A DNA stretch of 51,821 nucleotides from an uncultured marine group I thaumarchaeote. Its GTDB lineage: Archaea; Thermoproteota; Nitrososphaeria; Nitrososphaerales; Nitrosopumilaceae. Location of the stretch: contig CACLIK010000003.1 of the NCBI GenBank assembly GCA_902606965.1, forward strand, positions 1 through 51,821, read 5' to 3'. The notes under the pieces were generated by a model, which searched no databases, had not been told where the DNA came from, and saw only the letters and a program-made list of their open reading frames with translations. A program made the position numbers and the translations under genes. Of this stretch, positions 22,563-32,416 are shown piece after piece; position 1 is the first letter of the stretch; every line of letters starts with the position of its first letter.

Positions 22563-24023
22563 TTGCCATATAAAGTCATTGGTGGTAAACCAACCAGAGT
22601 TGAATATTCTGCTGATGATGTCTTTACTAAAATTAAACACGAAGAAATAAAATTTATCGATCTTCAGTTTACCAGCTTGCCTGGTCGTTTTCATCATACC
22701 ACAATTTCTTCTAATACATTTACAACTGACCAAATGGAAGATGGGCTTCCAAAACTTGATGGTTCTTCCATTGTAGGGTTTACCAGCATTGATGATTCTG
22801 ACCTTATCCTAAAGCCAGATCCTAACTCATTTGCCATAATCCCATGGATGACGGATAAAAAATCTGCAAGAATGCTATGCGATATTTATCGTGGTGCTGG
22901 CAGGGGCAGACTAGAAACTGATCCTAGAGGCATATGTCAAAAAGCCGAAGAATATTTGAAGACGCAAGGATTTGATGAAAGTTATTGGGGTCCAGAAGTA
23001 GAATTCTTTGTTTTTGATAAAATTCATTGGGATGTATTAACTCCATACAAGGGTCAGTCATACTCAATAGAATCAAATGAAGCGCCTTGGAGTCAAGAAG
23101 GAACTGGCTATCCAATGGGATTACAAGAAGGCTACTACCCTAGCACGCCTTCTGATACATTAACCGGATATAGAAATGACTGTGTAGAAGTTTTGAACGA
23201 GAATTTTGGAATTTTATGTGATAACCATCATCATGAAGTAGCTACTGCTGGTCAATGTGAGATTGATATCAATTATGATAAAATGACCAATGCCGCAGAC
23301 AGTGCTCAATCTTACAAATATGTTGCTCGAAACATTGCGAAACAACATGGAAAAATTGCTACTATGATGCCTAAACCAATCTCAATGGATTCAGGATCTG
23401 GAATGCACACCAACGTCAGCCTTTGGAAGGCTGGAAAAAATGCATTCTATGACAAAGATGATCCAATTGAATTAAGTCAGGCAGGACGTTATTTTTGTGG
23501 TGGAATTATGGAACACGCTAAGGCATTGGCTGCAATTACAAACCCAACAACCAACTCATATCATAGACTTGTGCCAGGATATGAAGCCCCAGTTTACATT
23601 GCATGGAGTACTGCTAACAGATCAGCTACTATAAGAATTCCAGGTCACTTTAAAGGAGAAAAATATGCTCATCTGAAAAGACTGGAGTACAGAGTTCCTG
23701 ATCCATCGTCTAATCCTTATCTTGTCTTTTCTGCTGTTTTGTCTGCAGGTCTTGATGGAATAAAAAAGAAAACAGATCCTGGAGAGCCAATACATGAAGA
23801 CATCTACAAAATGTCTAGATCTCAGAGAAAAAAGCTTGGCATTGGTGTCTTGCCTGCCAATTTAGGTGTGGCTTTAGACGAACTTGAAAGTGATAGAAGT
23901 TTTCTAAATCCTATTTTTGAAGATAGTGTGGTTGATAGAATTATTGAGTTAGAAAGAAAGGATCAGCGTGAGATCTCTATCAGGCCACATCCTCACGAAT
24001 TTTATCTATATTTTGATGTCTAG
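22563..24023 (+). CDS. glnA: Glutamine synthetase, type I
   Basis: 486 aa. Diagnostic segments are LDGSSIVGF (catalytic Asp loop), the metal-ligand glutamates in WGPEVEFFVFD, HHHEVATAGQCEID, GSGMHTNVSLW, the NPTTNSYHRLVPGYEAP substrate loop and NRSATIRIP. It ligates ammonium to glutamate and is the main nitrogen assimilation enzyme of an ammonia oxidiser. The start is TTG at 22563, since there is no ATG upstream of the conserved PYKVIGGKPTRVEYS. The stop is shared within 4 nt with a convergent gene. Confidence 0.95.
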   Translation: MPYKVIGGKPTRVEYSADDVFTKIKHEEIKFIDLQFTSLPGRFHHTTISSNTFTTDQMEDGLPKLDGSSIVGFTSIDDSDLILKPDPNSFAIIPWMTDKKSARMLCDIYRGAGRGRLETDPRGICQKAEEYLKTQGFDESYWGPEVEFFVFDKIHWDVLTPYKGQSYSIESNEAPWSQEGTGYPMGLQEGYYPSTPSDTLTGYRNDCVEVLNENFGILCDNHHHEVATAGQCEIDINYDKMTNAADSAQSYKYVARNIAKQHGKIATMMPKPISMDSGSGMHTNVSLWKAGKNAFYDKDDPIELSQAGRYFCGGIMEHAKALAAITNPTTNSYHRLVPGYEAPVYIAWSTANRSATIRIPGHFKGEKYAHLKRLEYRVPDPSSNPYLVFSAVLSAGLDGIKKKTDPGEPIHEDIYKMSRSQRKKLGIGVLPANLGVALDELESDRSFLNPIFEDSVVDRIIELERKDQREISIRPHPHEFYLYFDV

Positions 24024-24487
24024 AGTTGGTAAAATTCTAACTTCCACCATTCCTGTATCATAAAAATTAACGCCAGAGACATTGCAATCAATGCAAACCC
24101 AATGGCGAAAAGAATCCCACGTTTTTTGTCTGATGTTGTAGCTTTGAATAATAATATGCCTCCAGCTAAACCTAGAAACAATATTGCTGTTCCTCCGATA
24201 ACAAAACTAAAAGCGTCATCGGCTCCAGTTGTAATTAGTGGGAAAAAAACGCCAGAAAGTAATACAAAGATTGCTATCAGGTAAACATATCTAGGAATTT
24301 GAGATAGAATTGAGTTAGAAGTTTTAGGAGTCTCAAGTTTTTGGGTTTCTTGGGAATAGTTTGTTTTGTCAGAAATTTTTTCTGGTTCAGTTGGTTTTGC
24401 TTCGTTTATTTTAGATGGAGAATTTTTTGATGCCTGCTCTGCTCTTCTTCTCTCCTTTCTTTTCCTCATACGTGCCCATTTAGTCAT
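24020..24487 (-). CDS. Membrane protein with charged N-terminus, 155 aa
   Basis: Residues 1-60 are hydrophilic, beginning with a basic block (KWARMRKRKERRRAEQASK) and then Glu/Lys/Pro-rich. Three hydrophobic helices follow at about 67-86 (YVYLIAIFVLLSGVFFPL), 93-113 (FVIGGTAILFLGLAGGIL) and 122-143 (GILFAIGFALIAMSLALIF). The basic N-terminus is probably cytoplasmic. No known family. Confidence 0.6.
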   Translation of the reverse strand: MTKWARMRKRKERRRAEQASKNSPSKINEAKPTEPEKISDKTNYSQETQKLETPKTSNSILSQIPRYVYLIAIFVLLSGVFFPLITTGADDAFSFVIGGTAILFLGLAGGILLFKATTSDKKRGILFAIGFALIAMSLALIFMIQEWWKLEFYQL

Positions 24488-24551
24488 TCAATCTGCCTCG
24501 GTTAACAATCAAAGAATAGCTTTGTAAAGTCTTTCTAATGAATTTATGAGC

Positions 24552-26249
24552 CTACATCATTCCGCCCATATCAGGCATTCCAGGTGGCATTCCGCCCATT
24601 CCGCCCATTCCACCCATTCCAGGTGGCATTCCGCCTTCCGCGCCAGGTGGTGGGCCTGCTGATTTTGCAGTTGCAATAACATCATCTATACGCAAAATCA
24701 TACATGCAGCTTCAGCTGCTGCTGAAATAATTTGGTGTTTAACTGCCAGTGGCTCAACAATATCACTAGATTTCAAATCTACCACTTTTCCCTTCATAAC
24801 GTCAATGCCTGTCCATTTGTTGCCAGCAAGCTGCTTTGAGCGAAGGGAAGCAAGTGTGTCAATTGGATCCATGCCGGCGTTTTCGCTAAGTGAAAGTGGG
24901 ATGGATTCTAAGGCCTCCGCAAATTTTTCGGCCGCAAGCTGTTCGCGTCCTTCAAGTGATTTAGACCAACTTCTAATTTTGGTTGCCGCAAATGTTTCAG
25001 GAGCTCCGCCGCCTGCTACAATTGACGGTAATTCCATAACATCTTTCACTACCATGATAGCGTCATGAACTGATCTCTCAACTTCGTCTACTACTCTTTG
25101 TGAGCCTGCTCTTAGCAAAATAGTCACAGATTTTGGGTGTTTGCATCCTTCAACAAAAACCCACCTGTCTTCTTCAATTTTTCTTTCTTCAACTAAATCC
25201 GCAGCTCCTAAATCTTTCTCAAACAAATCGTCCAGATTTGTTATTATTCTTCCTCCAGTTGCTTTTGCAAGTTTTGTTAGATCACTTTCCTTTACTCTCC
25301 TAACGGCAAGTATGCCTGCCTTGGATAGATAGTGTTGCGACATATCGTCTATCCCTTTTTGGCAAAATACTACTGACGCACCAGAACCAACAACCTTGTC
25401 AACCATCCTTTCAAGCATCTTGCTTTCTTCGTCTAGGAATGATTTCATTTGTTGTGGGTTTGAGATGTTTATCTTAGCATCAGTTTCTGTCTTGCTAATT
25501 TCTAATGCAGTGTTAATAAGTGCAATTTTTGCGCTGGTTATCTTTTTTGGCATTCCCGAATGGACTACCTCCTTGTCAAGAACAATTCCCTGTAAAATTG
25601 AAGAATCTGCAATTGAGCCGCCTGATTTTTTTTCTACTTTTATGTCATCTATGTCCACGGTATAATTACTGCCATTTTTTTCTGCAACAGCTAATACAGA
25701 TTTCACAACAATATCAGATAGTTTATCGGAATCTTTTCTTACTAGTTTTGTTTGCATGGATGTCTTTGCGATCTTTAATAGAGTTGATTTGTCGTCAGAA
25801 GCAACTTGATCAGAAATGTCTTTGATGTATTGTTTAGCTTTGTTTGCCGCCTTTCTATAACCATCAACAATTACTGTAGGGTGTACTTCCTGTAGCAAAA
25901 GTGACTCGGCTTGCTCTAACAATGCGCCAGCTAGAACCACTGCGGAAGTAGTGCCATCACCAACTTCATTGTCGGTTGATTTTGCAATCTCAACTAGCAT
26001 TTTTGCAGCTGGGTGTTGAACATCAATTTCTTTTAGAATGGTAGCGCCATCGTTTGTAATTGTAACATCTCCTAACGAGTCAACAAGCATCTTATCCATG
26101 CCTCTTGGGCCCAAACTGGTGTGTACTATATCAGATATGATTTTCGCTGCAGCGATATTGTTTTTTTGTGCGTCTCTACCTTTAGTTTGAGTTGCGCCAT
26201 CTTTGAGCAAAACAACGGGCATATTTGCCCCTGAAGCTTGAACTGCCAT
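24552..26249 (-). CDS. Thermosome (group II chaperonin) subunit
   Basis: 565 aa. Group II chaperonin hallmarks: [73 protein letters not shown] (nucleotide-binding), and [12 protein letters not shown] near the C-terminus. The C-terminal tail is rich in Gly-Met-Pro ([20 protein letters not shown]), which projects into the folding cavity. It forms the ATP-dependent double-ring folding machine of archaea. The region upstream of the ATG carries TATA-like sequence TATATTATA (26271-26279). Confidence 0.96.
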   Translation of the reverse strand: MAVQASGANMPVVLLKDGATQTKGRDAQKNNIAAAKIISDIVHTSLGPRGMDKMLVDSLGDVTITNDGATILKEIDVQHPAAKMLVEIAKSTDNEVGDGTTSAVVLAGALLEQAESLLLQEVHPTVIVDGYRKAANKAKQYIKDISDQVASDDKSTLLKIAKTSMQTKLVRKDSDKLSDIVVKSVLAVAEKNGSNYTVDIDDIKVEKKSGGSIADSSILQGIVLDKEVVHSGMPKKITSAKIALINTALEISKTETDAKINISNPQQMKSFLDEESKMLERMVDKVVGSGASVVFCQKGIDDMSQHYLSKAGILAVRRVKESDLTKLAKATGGRIITNLDDLFEKDLGAADLVEERKIEEDRWVFVEGCKHPKSVTILLRAGSQRVVDEVERSVHDAIMVVKDVMELPSIVAGGGAPETFAATKIRSWSKSLEGREQLAAEKFAEALESIPLSLSENAGMDPIDTLASLRSKQLAGNKWTGIDVMKGKVVDLKSSDIVEPLAVKHQIISAAAEAACMILRIDDVIATAKSAGPPPGAEGGMPPGMGGMGGMGGMPPGMPDMGGMM

Positions 26250-26342
26250 GTCAAAAAACTTCCTTTGCCTATATTATACCTTATTTTACTCATAGCCCAA
26301 AACAATAGGTATTTTTTAATTGGGAAAACAAATGTGGATAAC

Positions 26343-27665
26343 ATGACAAATAATTCGAATAAAGATGCTTATGATGAAGTTTTTGCGAGTCTAGAAAAAC
26401 ACAACAAATGGTTTGAAAACTCAATTCCGTTAATAGCTAGTGAGAACATTCCAAGTCCCGCCGTAAGGGAAGCAATAATCTCTGATTTTGGTAATAGGTA
26501 TGCAGAAGGCTGGCCAGGAGAGCGAGTTTATGCTGGCTGTACCTACATTGATGAGGTTGAGAGCCAATGTATGGAACTGGCTAAAAAATTATTCAAATCT
26601 GAGTTTGCAGACGTAAGACCTATTTCAGGAGTTGTTGCTAATCTAGCAATTTATTCAGCCTTTTCAAACCCAGGTGATGTAATGCTTGCTCCATCAATTC
26701 CAGCTGGTGGTCATATCTCACATGGTAAAAAAGAACATTCTGGAACTGCTGGCCTTGTACATGGTTTAGAAATTGAGTTTTTCGCATTTGATTCTGAAGA
26801 GATGAATATTGATGTTGAAAAAACAAAGGCAAAAGTTGAAGAATTAAAAAAGCAAGATAGGTTACCCAAGATAGCAATGTTTGGTGGTTCTGTGTTTTTG
26901 TTTCCACATCCAGTTAAGGAACTAGCTGACTTTTTGAAAGGGCATAACATGCACATCAACTATGACGCTGCACATGTTGCTGGATTAATAGCTGGAGGTG
27001 AGTTTCAGGATCCATTAAGAGAAGGTGTAGACACCATGACAATGAGCACACATAAAACATTGTTTGGTCCACAAGGAGGACTTGTTTTAGCGTTTGAAAA
27101 GAATGCTGAAGTAATTAAAAAAGCAACGTTCCCAGGATTAACAAGCTCCCACCACATTCACCATATGGCTGCAAAGGCCATTACATTCGCTGAGGCTCTA
27201 GAATTTGGAAAGGATTATGCTGCTCAAACTGTTAAGAATGCGAAGGCTTTGGCTGTCGCATTAAATGACTCGGGCTTCAAAGTTTTGGGTGAAAAAAAAG
27301 GTTTCACACAGTCCCACCAAGCTGTTGTAAACGTGCTTGATTATGGTGATGGTGGTAAAATCGAAGCAGATTTGGAGAAGGCAAACATAATTGTAAACCG
27401 ACAGCTGATTCCTGGCGACCTAAAAGCCAAGAGGCATTACATGCATCCAGGAGGAATTAGGCTTGGATCTTCCGAGGTTACGCGTTTAGGTATGAAAGAA
27501 TCAGAAATGCAACAAATTGCCTCATTCATTAAACAAGTAGTCATTGATAAAAAAGATGCAAAGGAAGTTGCAAAGGAAGTTGCAGAGTTCCGAAAGAATT
27601 TCCAGAAAACCCAATATTGTTTTGATAACAAGCTTGGTGCATATGAATATGTTAAATTAAGATAA
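26343..27665 (+). CDS. glyA: Serine hydroxymethyltransferase
   Basis: 440 aa from ATG 26343; the open frame extends upstream to 26238, but those codons overlap the thermosome promoter and the extra residues are not SHMT-like. Key parts: LIASENIPSPAVREA, NRYAEGWPGERVYAGC, NYDAAHVAGLIAGG and the PLP-Lys motif MSTHKTLFGPQGG. The C-terminus ends with a lysine/alanine-rich helix. It interconverts serine and glycine with a tetrahydrofolate-type carrier, feeding one-carbon units to PanB. Divergent from the thermosome gene. Confidence 0.95.
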   Translation: MTNNSNKDAYDEVFASLEKHNKWFENSIPLIASENIPSPAVREAIISDFGNRYAEGWPGERVYAGCTYIDEVESQCMELAKKLFKSEFADVRPISGVVANLAIYSAFSNPGDVMLAPSIPAGGHISHGKKEHSGTAGLVHGLEIEFFAFDSEEMNIDVEKTKAKVEELKKQDRLPKIAMFGGSVFLFPHPVKELADFLKGHNMHINYDAAHVAGLIAGGEFQDPLREGVDTMTMSTHKTLFGPQGGLVLAFEKNAEVIKKATFPGLTSSHHIHHMAAKAITFAEALEFGKDYAAQTVKNAKALAVALNDSGFKVLGEKKGFTQSHQAVVNVLDYGDGGKIEADLEKANIIVNRQLIPGDLKAKRHYMHPGGIRLGSSEVTRLGMKESEMQQIASFIKQVVIDKKDAKEVAKEVAEFRKNFQKTQYCFDNKLGAYEYVKLR

Positions 27666-27667
27666 AT

Positions 27668-27859
27668 TTAGCCAGCAGATACGTTTCTGTTCTTTCGGTT
27701 TCTAGTTTTAGTTATTCCCCATGTATTCTTCTTGGTCTGAGTTTTTGAGTCCTTACCATGTGCCTTCTCAGCATGACGTTCTAATCGCTCTGGCGAAGAA
27801 AACTCTAAATCACATTTCTTACATTTTGTCTCATTATCCTTTTTGCCAAAGAAGCCCAT
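27668..27859 (-). CDS. C2H2 zinc-finger protein, 63 aa
   Basis: One classical finger: C-x2-C-x12-H-x4-H (CKKCDLEFSSPERLERHAEKAH, residues about 13-34). The C-terminal half is basic (TQTKKNTWGITKTRNRKNRN), likely nucleic-acid contacting. ATG at 27859 is favoured over a TTG two codons upstream. It converges on glyA with a 2-nt gap. Confidence 0.75.
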   Translation of the reverse strand: MGFFGKKDNETKCKKCDLEFSSPERLERHAEKAHGKDSKTQTKKNTWGITKTRNRKNRNVSAG

Positions 27860-27905
27860 GCTCAATTAGTATGGATTTAGTTTCAAATAAAGTGGATCAT
27901 TAAGA

Positions 27906-28226
27906 CTAAACGCCTGAGGTTTCAGCCTTTGTGAGATCTAAGTAGACTTTGTCGCCTACTGAAAGACCCAATTTTTTGTATTCAATCATATCTAGTTTTA
28001 TGGATGTTGTGTTACCCATCATGCCCATTCCGCCAGACATCATTTTGTTAAGCTCCTTGGCCATGTCATTCATGTTAGAGAATCCCATAACATTGGATTT
28101 GCCAAATGGAGAAGATAGTGGTCCGTTGTTATCCTGTACATCCTTTTTGGATGATAATGAAACAACCACATAAGGCGCAGCGTCTGGTGCGGCGTCAATG
28201 CGTACTACAACATACTCTTTTCTCAT
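27906..28226 (-). CDS. Hypothetical protein, 106 aa, Met/Gly-rich centre
   Basis: The N-terminal part (MRKEYVVVRIDAAPDAAPYV) and C-terminal part (SIKLDMIEYKKLGLSVGDKV, YLDLTK) look like beta-strands of an AbrB- or OB-like small barrel; the centre (MAKELNKMMSGGMGMMGN) is Met-rich and flexible. No family call. The ATG is followed by a positively charged residue and is 26 nt from the start of the exported cyclophilin gene's 3' end on the same strand, so they may be co-transcribed. Confidence 0.55.
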   Translation of the reverse strand: MRKEYVVVRIDAAPDAAPYVVVSLSSKKDVQDNNGPLSSPFGKSNVMGFSNMNDMAKELNKMMSGGMGMMGNTTSIKLDMIEYKKLGLSVGDKVYLDLTKAETSGV

Positions 28227-28251
28227 ACAGACAATATTGTTTTTGAGTATT

Positions 28252-29937
28252 TTATTGTAACTTGTAAAAACTTCTAATCTTCGTTATCAGAACAGCTGGA
28301 GCGATAAAATACATGCCTATGTTGAGCAGTATGAGCCCCATACCATATACCAACATTTCATGCTCAGAGTCAATGTCAGTATATTGTAGCAGAGTTAGTG
28401 ATGCCAATAGAGGAGTAAGCGTGAGTTTTACAGCTTCCTTGAAGATCACATTCTCTCTTTCATAATCAGCTACTGTTGGGCTGAAGGAGTAATAAAATTG
28501 GTTGAAACCAGTCATGAATACAGAACCAGAGTTTGTTTGGAGTACAGTGTTGTCACGAATTTCTCTCAAGAATTGGACTTGGGGCGCTAGTTCAGAACCA
28601 AATGTTGCTGTTGCAATGAGGCAGCCGCCGTCTATTCTCACAGGTGGTAATGGTTCAGGTTCCGGTTTTACTTTTGCGTCCTTGATCAGTTGTTGAAAAA
28701 CCGGGCTTTCGTCAAATTCCAACGGTTGCATTCTTCCGTCAATCATAATTTCAAAGTTGTCTGCTGTTTGAACAAAAGAGTTAACCTCGTATCTAAACCA
28801 CTCCGCTAGGTTAACATGTATTATGGCATAGTTTGTCTCTGAATCATTGAAGTGCATTTGTATTATTTTAAACTGGTTTCGTTCCGTTGATGTTCCTACA
28901 TTTTGCGTTGTAATCATCAAATGTGCCTGCTGGCCTGCTTCATTTTCAAAGATATAATTGCTTAAAACTTTAGGGTCGTCTCCGCCTGCTATTGAAAAGA
29001 ATCCGGTGCTAAGAAGGTCATTCGCAATTTCCGTATCAGTTCTTGGTTCTGTGCGCACCAAAACCAGTGGTTCAAATCCAGTCTGTTGTATTAGTTGCTG
29101 TGCGTTATGTTCCTGCAAAGAAGGTTTCATTTGTATGTCTAGGTTTACTCCTGTTCCTTCGATAATATCCCATCTGTAAGGAATGTCAAACTCGACTTCG
29201 TTTTGTCCGTTAGAGTATACTCTGACCTCACCGCCGCCTCTTTGAAGATTTTTTATTATTGAGATGTTCTTCTCCGGTTCACCGAATGGAGAGCTAAAAG
29301 GTTCGATAACACCGGCTTTTTGTATTGTAGCCTTGTAAACATCGAGTGGTCTATCTCGATCATCCGTTTCAAGTTCTGCAATGGCGTTAAGTCCCTGTGG
29401 CAAGCCCGGTACTAATCTTCCAAAGGCGGTATACTTACCATCAAGTGCTGGTGAGTTTTGGTGTACGATAAAAAATTGTGAGCCGGCGCTGTCTGGATGG
29501 TGTGACCTTGCCATAGAAACAATTCCCTCTTTGTGCATTATTGTGTTAAACTCTTGCTTAATGCTATATCCAGGACCGCCTTGCCCCCAACGCGTTTGAT
29601 CACTGTCTGAACCCTTGGTGTTTGGATCACCAGCCTGGATCATAAAGCCCGGTATGATTCGGTGAAAAACTATACCATCATAGTACCCGCTTTCGACTAA
29701 TTTCAAAAAATTGTGGACTGTATTGGGTGCGTCTTCAGGAAAGAACTCTATTGTGAATGTTCCCTCATGCATGTAAATAATGACCGCTTTCTGTTTCATA
29801 TCATCTATCTCCGCTTGTGTGAATTCTTTCTCCACGCTGGTGGATTGTGCGAAGGCAGTGCCTACCAAAGCGGATGCTAATATTATTGAGATTGTAAGAA
29901 TTACAAAATTCATGTTTGGGGATTTTTTTATCTTCAA
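28252..29937 (-). CDS. Exported cyclophilin-type peptidyl-prolyl isomerase with CFI-box C-terminus
   Basis: 561 aa. Signal peptide at about 8-30 (NFVILTISIILASALVGTAFA, cleaved after AFA/AQ). Cyclophilin domain at 48-205 with FHRIIPGFMIQAGDP, SMARSHHPDSAGSQFFI and LDGKYTAFGRL, carrying the catalytic Arg and the Gln of the active site. A beta-rich region follows (about 230-430), then CLIATATFGSELAPQVQFLR with REIRDNTVL, the conserved CFI-box-type segment, and a final membrane helix (about 525-548). It probably assists folding on the cell surface. A second, cytosolic cyclophilin is at 49946-50428. Confidence 0.85.
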   Translation of the reverse strand: MKIKKSPNMNFVILTISIILASALVGTAFAQSTSVEKEFTQAEIDDMKQKAVIIYMHEGTFTIEFFPEDAPNTVHNFLKLVESGYYDGIVFHRIIPGFMIQAGDPNTKGSDSDQTRWGQGGPGYSIKQEFNTIMHKEGIVSMARSHHPDSAGSQFFIVHQNSPALDGKYTAFGRLVPGLPQGLNAIAELETDDRDRPLDVYKATIQKAGVIEPFSSPFGEPEKNISIIKNLQRGGGEVRVYSNGQNEVEFDIPYRWDIIEGTGVNLDIQMKPSLQEHNAQQLIQQTGFEPLVLVRTEPRTDTEIANDLLSTGFFSIAGGDDPKVLSNYIFENEAGQQAHLMITTQNVGTSTERNQFKIIQMHFNDSETNYAIIHVNLAEWFRYEVNSFVQTADNFEIMIDGRMQPLEFDESPVFQQLIKDAKVKPEPEPLPPVRIDGGCLIATATFGSELAPQVQFLREIRDNTVLQTNSGSVFMTGFNQFYYSFSPTVADYERENVIFKEAVKLTLTPLLASLTLLQYTDIDSEHEMLVYGMGLILLNIGMYFIAPAVLITKIRSFYKLQ

Positions 29938-29994
29938 TAAAAGCTGTTCCTAGCATTAGTTTTTATCAAGTTGTTGTTATATTCACTTATAGAC

Positions 29995-30480
29995 ATGGAA
30001 GAAGAAATTCAAGCTCACATTCTTTCTGTATGGAAAGAAGCCAGAGGATTTTTCAGTGGTAAAGGAAGTGAAGGTATGTTAATTCTAACTGACAAACGTT
30101 TGTTGTTCATCAAAAAAACAGAGGCGCCGATGAAATGGTGGGGTGCCATCAGAACTAGGCAGATTGTTAGGTTATTACAGAATAAAGACGTGATGTTTAC
30201 AGAAGATGGATATGATGCAACAAACTTGGAAATAGATTTGGAAAATAAGAAGAACCAAAAAATTAGTTTCAATAACATTTTACAAATTGAAGTAAAGGAG
30301 AAGGTCTGGGGCAGTGTGTTGTTTTTGGATGTAATGGAGGATGCAAAGGAAAAAAAGTTTCAGTTTTCCATTGTGCAGGACTGGGTAAAATATCCGCTTA
30401 GTGCACCAACTAAATTCTTGAAGGTGGACTGGTCAGGGTTTGTAAAGTATATTAAAGATAAACAAATTGTGACGAATTAA
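29995..30480 (+). CDS. PH-like/GRAM-type domain protein, 161 aa
   Basis: I take the ATG at 29995; the open frame begins at 29971 but the earlier codons are a hydrophobic stretch in promoter sequence. The strands SEGMLILTDKRLLFIKK, NLEIDLENKK and ISFNNILQIEVKEK match the prokaryotic PH-like pattern in which a tryptophan/arginine-flanked sheet ends in a helix (LKVDWSGFVKYIKDK). No membrane helix. Ligand unknown. It is 1 nt upstream of cbiE. Confidence 0.5.
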   Translation: MEEEIQAHILSVWKEARGFFSGKGSEGMLILTDKRLLFIKKTEAPMKWWGAIRTRQIVRLLQNKDVMFTEDGYDATNLEIDLENKKNQKISFNNILQIEVKEKVWGSVLFLDVMEDAKEKKFQFSIVQDWVKYPLSAPTKFLKVDWSGFVKYIKDKQIVTN

Positions 30481-30481
30481 A

Positions 30482-31180
30482 ATGGGTAAGGTTTTTGCTG
30501 TTGGTGTTGGTCCGGGATCCAAAAGTTATGTAACGGAAACAGTAAGAAAAACTGTGGAAAATGCAGATATTGTCGTGGGCTACAAGTACACACTTGAAGC
30601 TATATCCGATTTGATTAAAGATAAAAAAACTCATGTAATCACGATGACGGATCAGGAACAAACATACCAAAATGTTAAGGAAGAATTGGGGGATAGAAGT
30701 TTGGTTGTTCCATTCACTGGTGATGTGAACTTTTCTGAATCTGAAGTTGTAGATAGGTTAGTTGAAATTTTTGGTGATGTTGAGTTGGTGCCTGGAATTA
30801 GTTCTATCCAAGTTGCTGCATCAAAAGCCAGAGTGCCGCTAGACAAATCTAAAGTAATTACAATGCATGTAACCACATCAATTGAAGAAAAGAAGTTGGA
30901 GCTTCAAAAAGCAATAATCGATGGGCAAAATATTATACTAATTCCTAGGCCTTGGCCAAAGGAACCCAAAAAACATTTCATGCCGTCAGAGGTCGCATTT
31001 TATCTCAAGAATAATGGTTTTGAGACTTCAAAGATCCCAGTTTATGTTTTCGAGTCTCTGACTAATGGAAAAGAACAAACGTTTTCTGGGTTTGTCTCTG
31101 AATTGGAAGGAAAGGAATTTTCTGACCTATCAGTAATGGTAATCAGCCAAACAAAGCCGGAATCCTACATTAATTTGTGA
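30482..31180 (+). CDS. cbiE: Cobalt-precorrin C5-methyltransferase, CbiE-type
   Basis: 232 aa of the tetrapyrrole methylase fold. The N-terminal GVGPGSKSYVTETVRK and central LVPGISSIQVAASKARVP are the family's SAM-binding loops. The overall length and the lack of a CbiT-like tail indicate the single-domain CbiE rather than the CobL fusion. It methylates precorrin-7-type intermediates at C5 during cobalamin ring construction. Another ring methylase is at 44444-45238. It converges on orc1/cdc6 with no gap. Confidence 0.82.
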   Translation: MGKVFAVGVGPGSKSYVTETVRKTVENADIVVGYKYTLEAISDLIKDKKTHVITMTDQEQTYQNVKEELGDRSLVVPFTGDVNFSESEVVDRLVEIFGDVELVPGISSIQVAASKARVPLDKSKVITMHVTTSIEEKKLELQKAIIDGQNIILIPRPWPKEPKKHFMPSEVAFYLKNNGFETSKIPVYVFESLTNGKEQTFSGFVSELEGKEFSDLSVMVISQTKPESYINL

Positions 31181-32416
31181 TTATAAGACGTCTACGAGTA
31201 TTTCGTCAGATTTGAGAGTGTTTTTGACTAAATCTGGAGTAATTGTGAGGTTGAATTTCTTTGTATTTCCATGAATTCCTTGGTGTATCATTTTACCAGT
31301 AATGAGACCGGATAGCTCTATTTCATTAAGCATTTGTGTAACACGCCTCTGTGTGAGTGTGTTTTGGTGAGTTGTTTTACAAAGTGATTTGTAGCCAGCG
31401 TAGATGTCACCAGTTGAGATGTTTGGTGATTTCATTACAGTGATTACAAGTAACTTCTCGTGTAATGAAAACGCGTTAAGTTGTTGTGATTCCTTATCTA
31501 TCTCAATTCTTTGAGATGCCAAACGTATGTGTTCGTCCGTTATGGATTTGTCCTGTTTGAGTTCTGCAGTCTTTGCAGCCACATCTAATAGTTTTATTGC
31601 CCTTCTGGCGTCACCGTGTTCTCTACATGCAATAGAAGCACATAGATTCAAAGCTCCACTTGAGACTGCGTCTTCCTCGAATGCTAATGGTATTCTATCC
31701 TCTAAGATTTCTTTAATCTCGTTTGTCTCATATGCTGGAAAAACAAGTTCTTCCTCACTAAGTGTGCTAATCACTCTTGGGTCTAGTTCGTCTTTGAATC
31801 TCACATCGTTAGAAATTCCAATTAGGGATAACGAGCCGTTTTTTAGTTTTAAGTTTGCTCTGGTAATTGAGTAAAGAACGTCTTTACCAGTCTTGTCAAC
31901 AAGTTTAGCAAGATGATCAATTTCATCTATTACAAAAACAGAATTAATTTTGTTTTTATCAATAATGTAAAGAATGCGATTGAAGACTTCACTGATTGAC
32001 AATCCTGTGTTTGGTAACCAAAGTTTGTCGTCAGGCGTCTTTTTTGATTTGAGACCAAGTTGTCTACCCAAGTCAACTAACACGTTGTAAAGATTTGATT
32101 GGTCTTTTGCGTTTGTCGTTGCTATTTTAATTTGGTGCGAATTCTTGTCTACCCTGTTTTGAATTTGGCCTAATACTTTTTTTATTACAAGAGTCTTGCC
32201 AGTTCCTGGTTTGCCGTAGACTAGTAAGTTTGGTGGTATTGATTTTTTGTATAGTGGGATTAATGATTGTGTTACTAGTTCCTGTTGCTTGTCTCTGTGT
32301 AAAATTCGTTCTGGAATGTAATCATGGCGTAATACGTTGGGGTTTTTGATTAACAAGTTACCTTGCTCTGCGTTATCAAGCAGTCTTTCCACTGGATCTA
32401 AAGTCGTTGTACTCAT
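31181..32416 (-). CDS. orc1: Replication initiator Orc1/Cdc6
   Basis: 411 aa from ATG 32416 (a GTG at 32527 would add 37 residues rich in Asn/Ser that do not look like the family). Walker A YGKPGTGKT at 67-75, Walker B VFVIDEIDHLAK, sensor regions around LIGISNDVRFKDELD, and a C-terminal winged helix (TQRRVTQMLNEIELSGLITG). It binds ORB elements at the origin and loads MCM. The 530-nt region upstream carries repeats of the origin type, so this copy likely sits at oriC. Confidence 0.93.
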   Translation of the reverse strand: MSTTTLDPVERLLDNAEQGNLLIKNPNVLRHDYIPERILHRDKQQELVTQSLIPLYKKSIPPNLLVYGKPGTGKTLVIKKVLGQIQNRVDKNSHQIKIATTNAKDQSNLYNVLVDLGRQLGLKSKKTPDDKLWLPNTGLSISEVFNRILYIIDKNKINSVFVIDEIDHLAKLVDKTGKDVLYSITRANLKLKNGSLSLIGISNDVRFKDELDPRVISTLSEEELVFPAYETNEIKEILEDRIPLAFEEDAVSSGALNLCASIACREHGDARRAIKLLDVAAKTAELKQDKSITDEHIRLASQRIEIDKESQQLNAFSLHEKLLVITVMKSPNISTGDIYAGYKSLCKTTHQNTLTQRRVTQMLNEIELSGLITGKMIHQGIHGNTKKFNLTITPDLVKNTLKSDEILVDVL

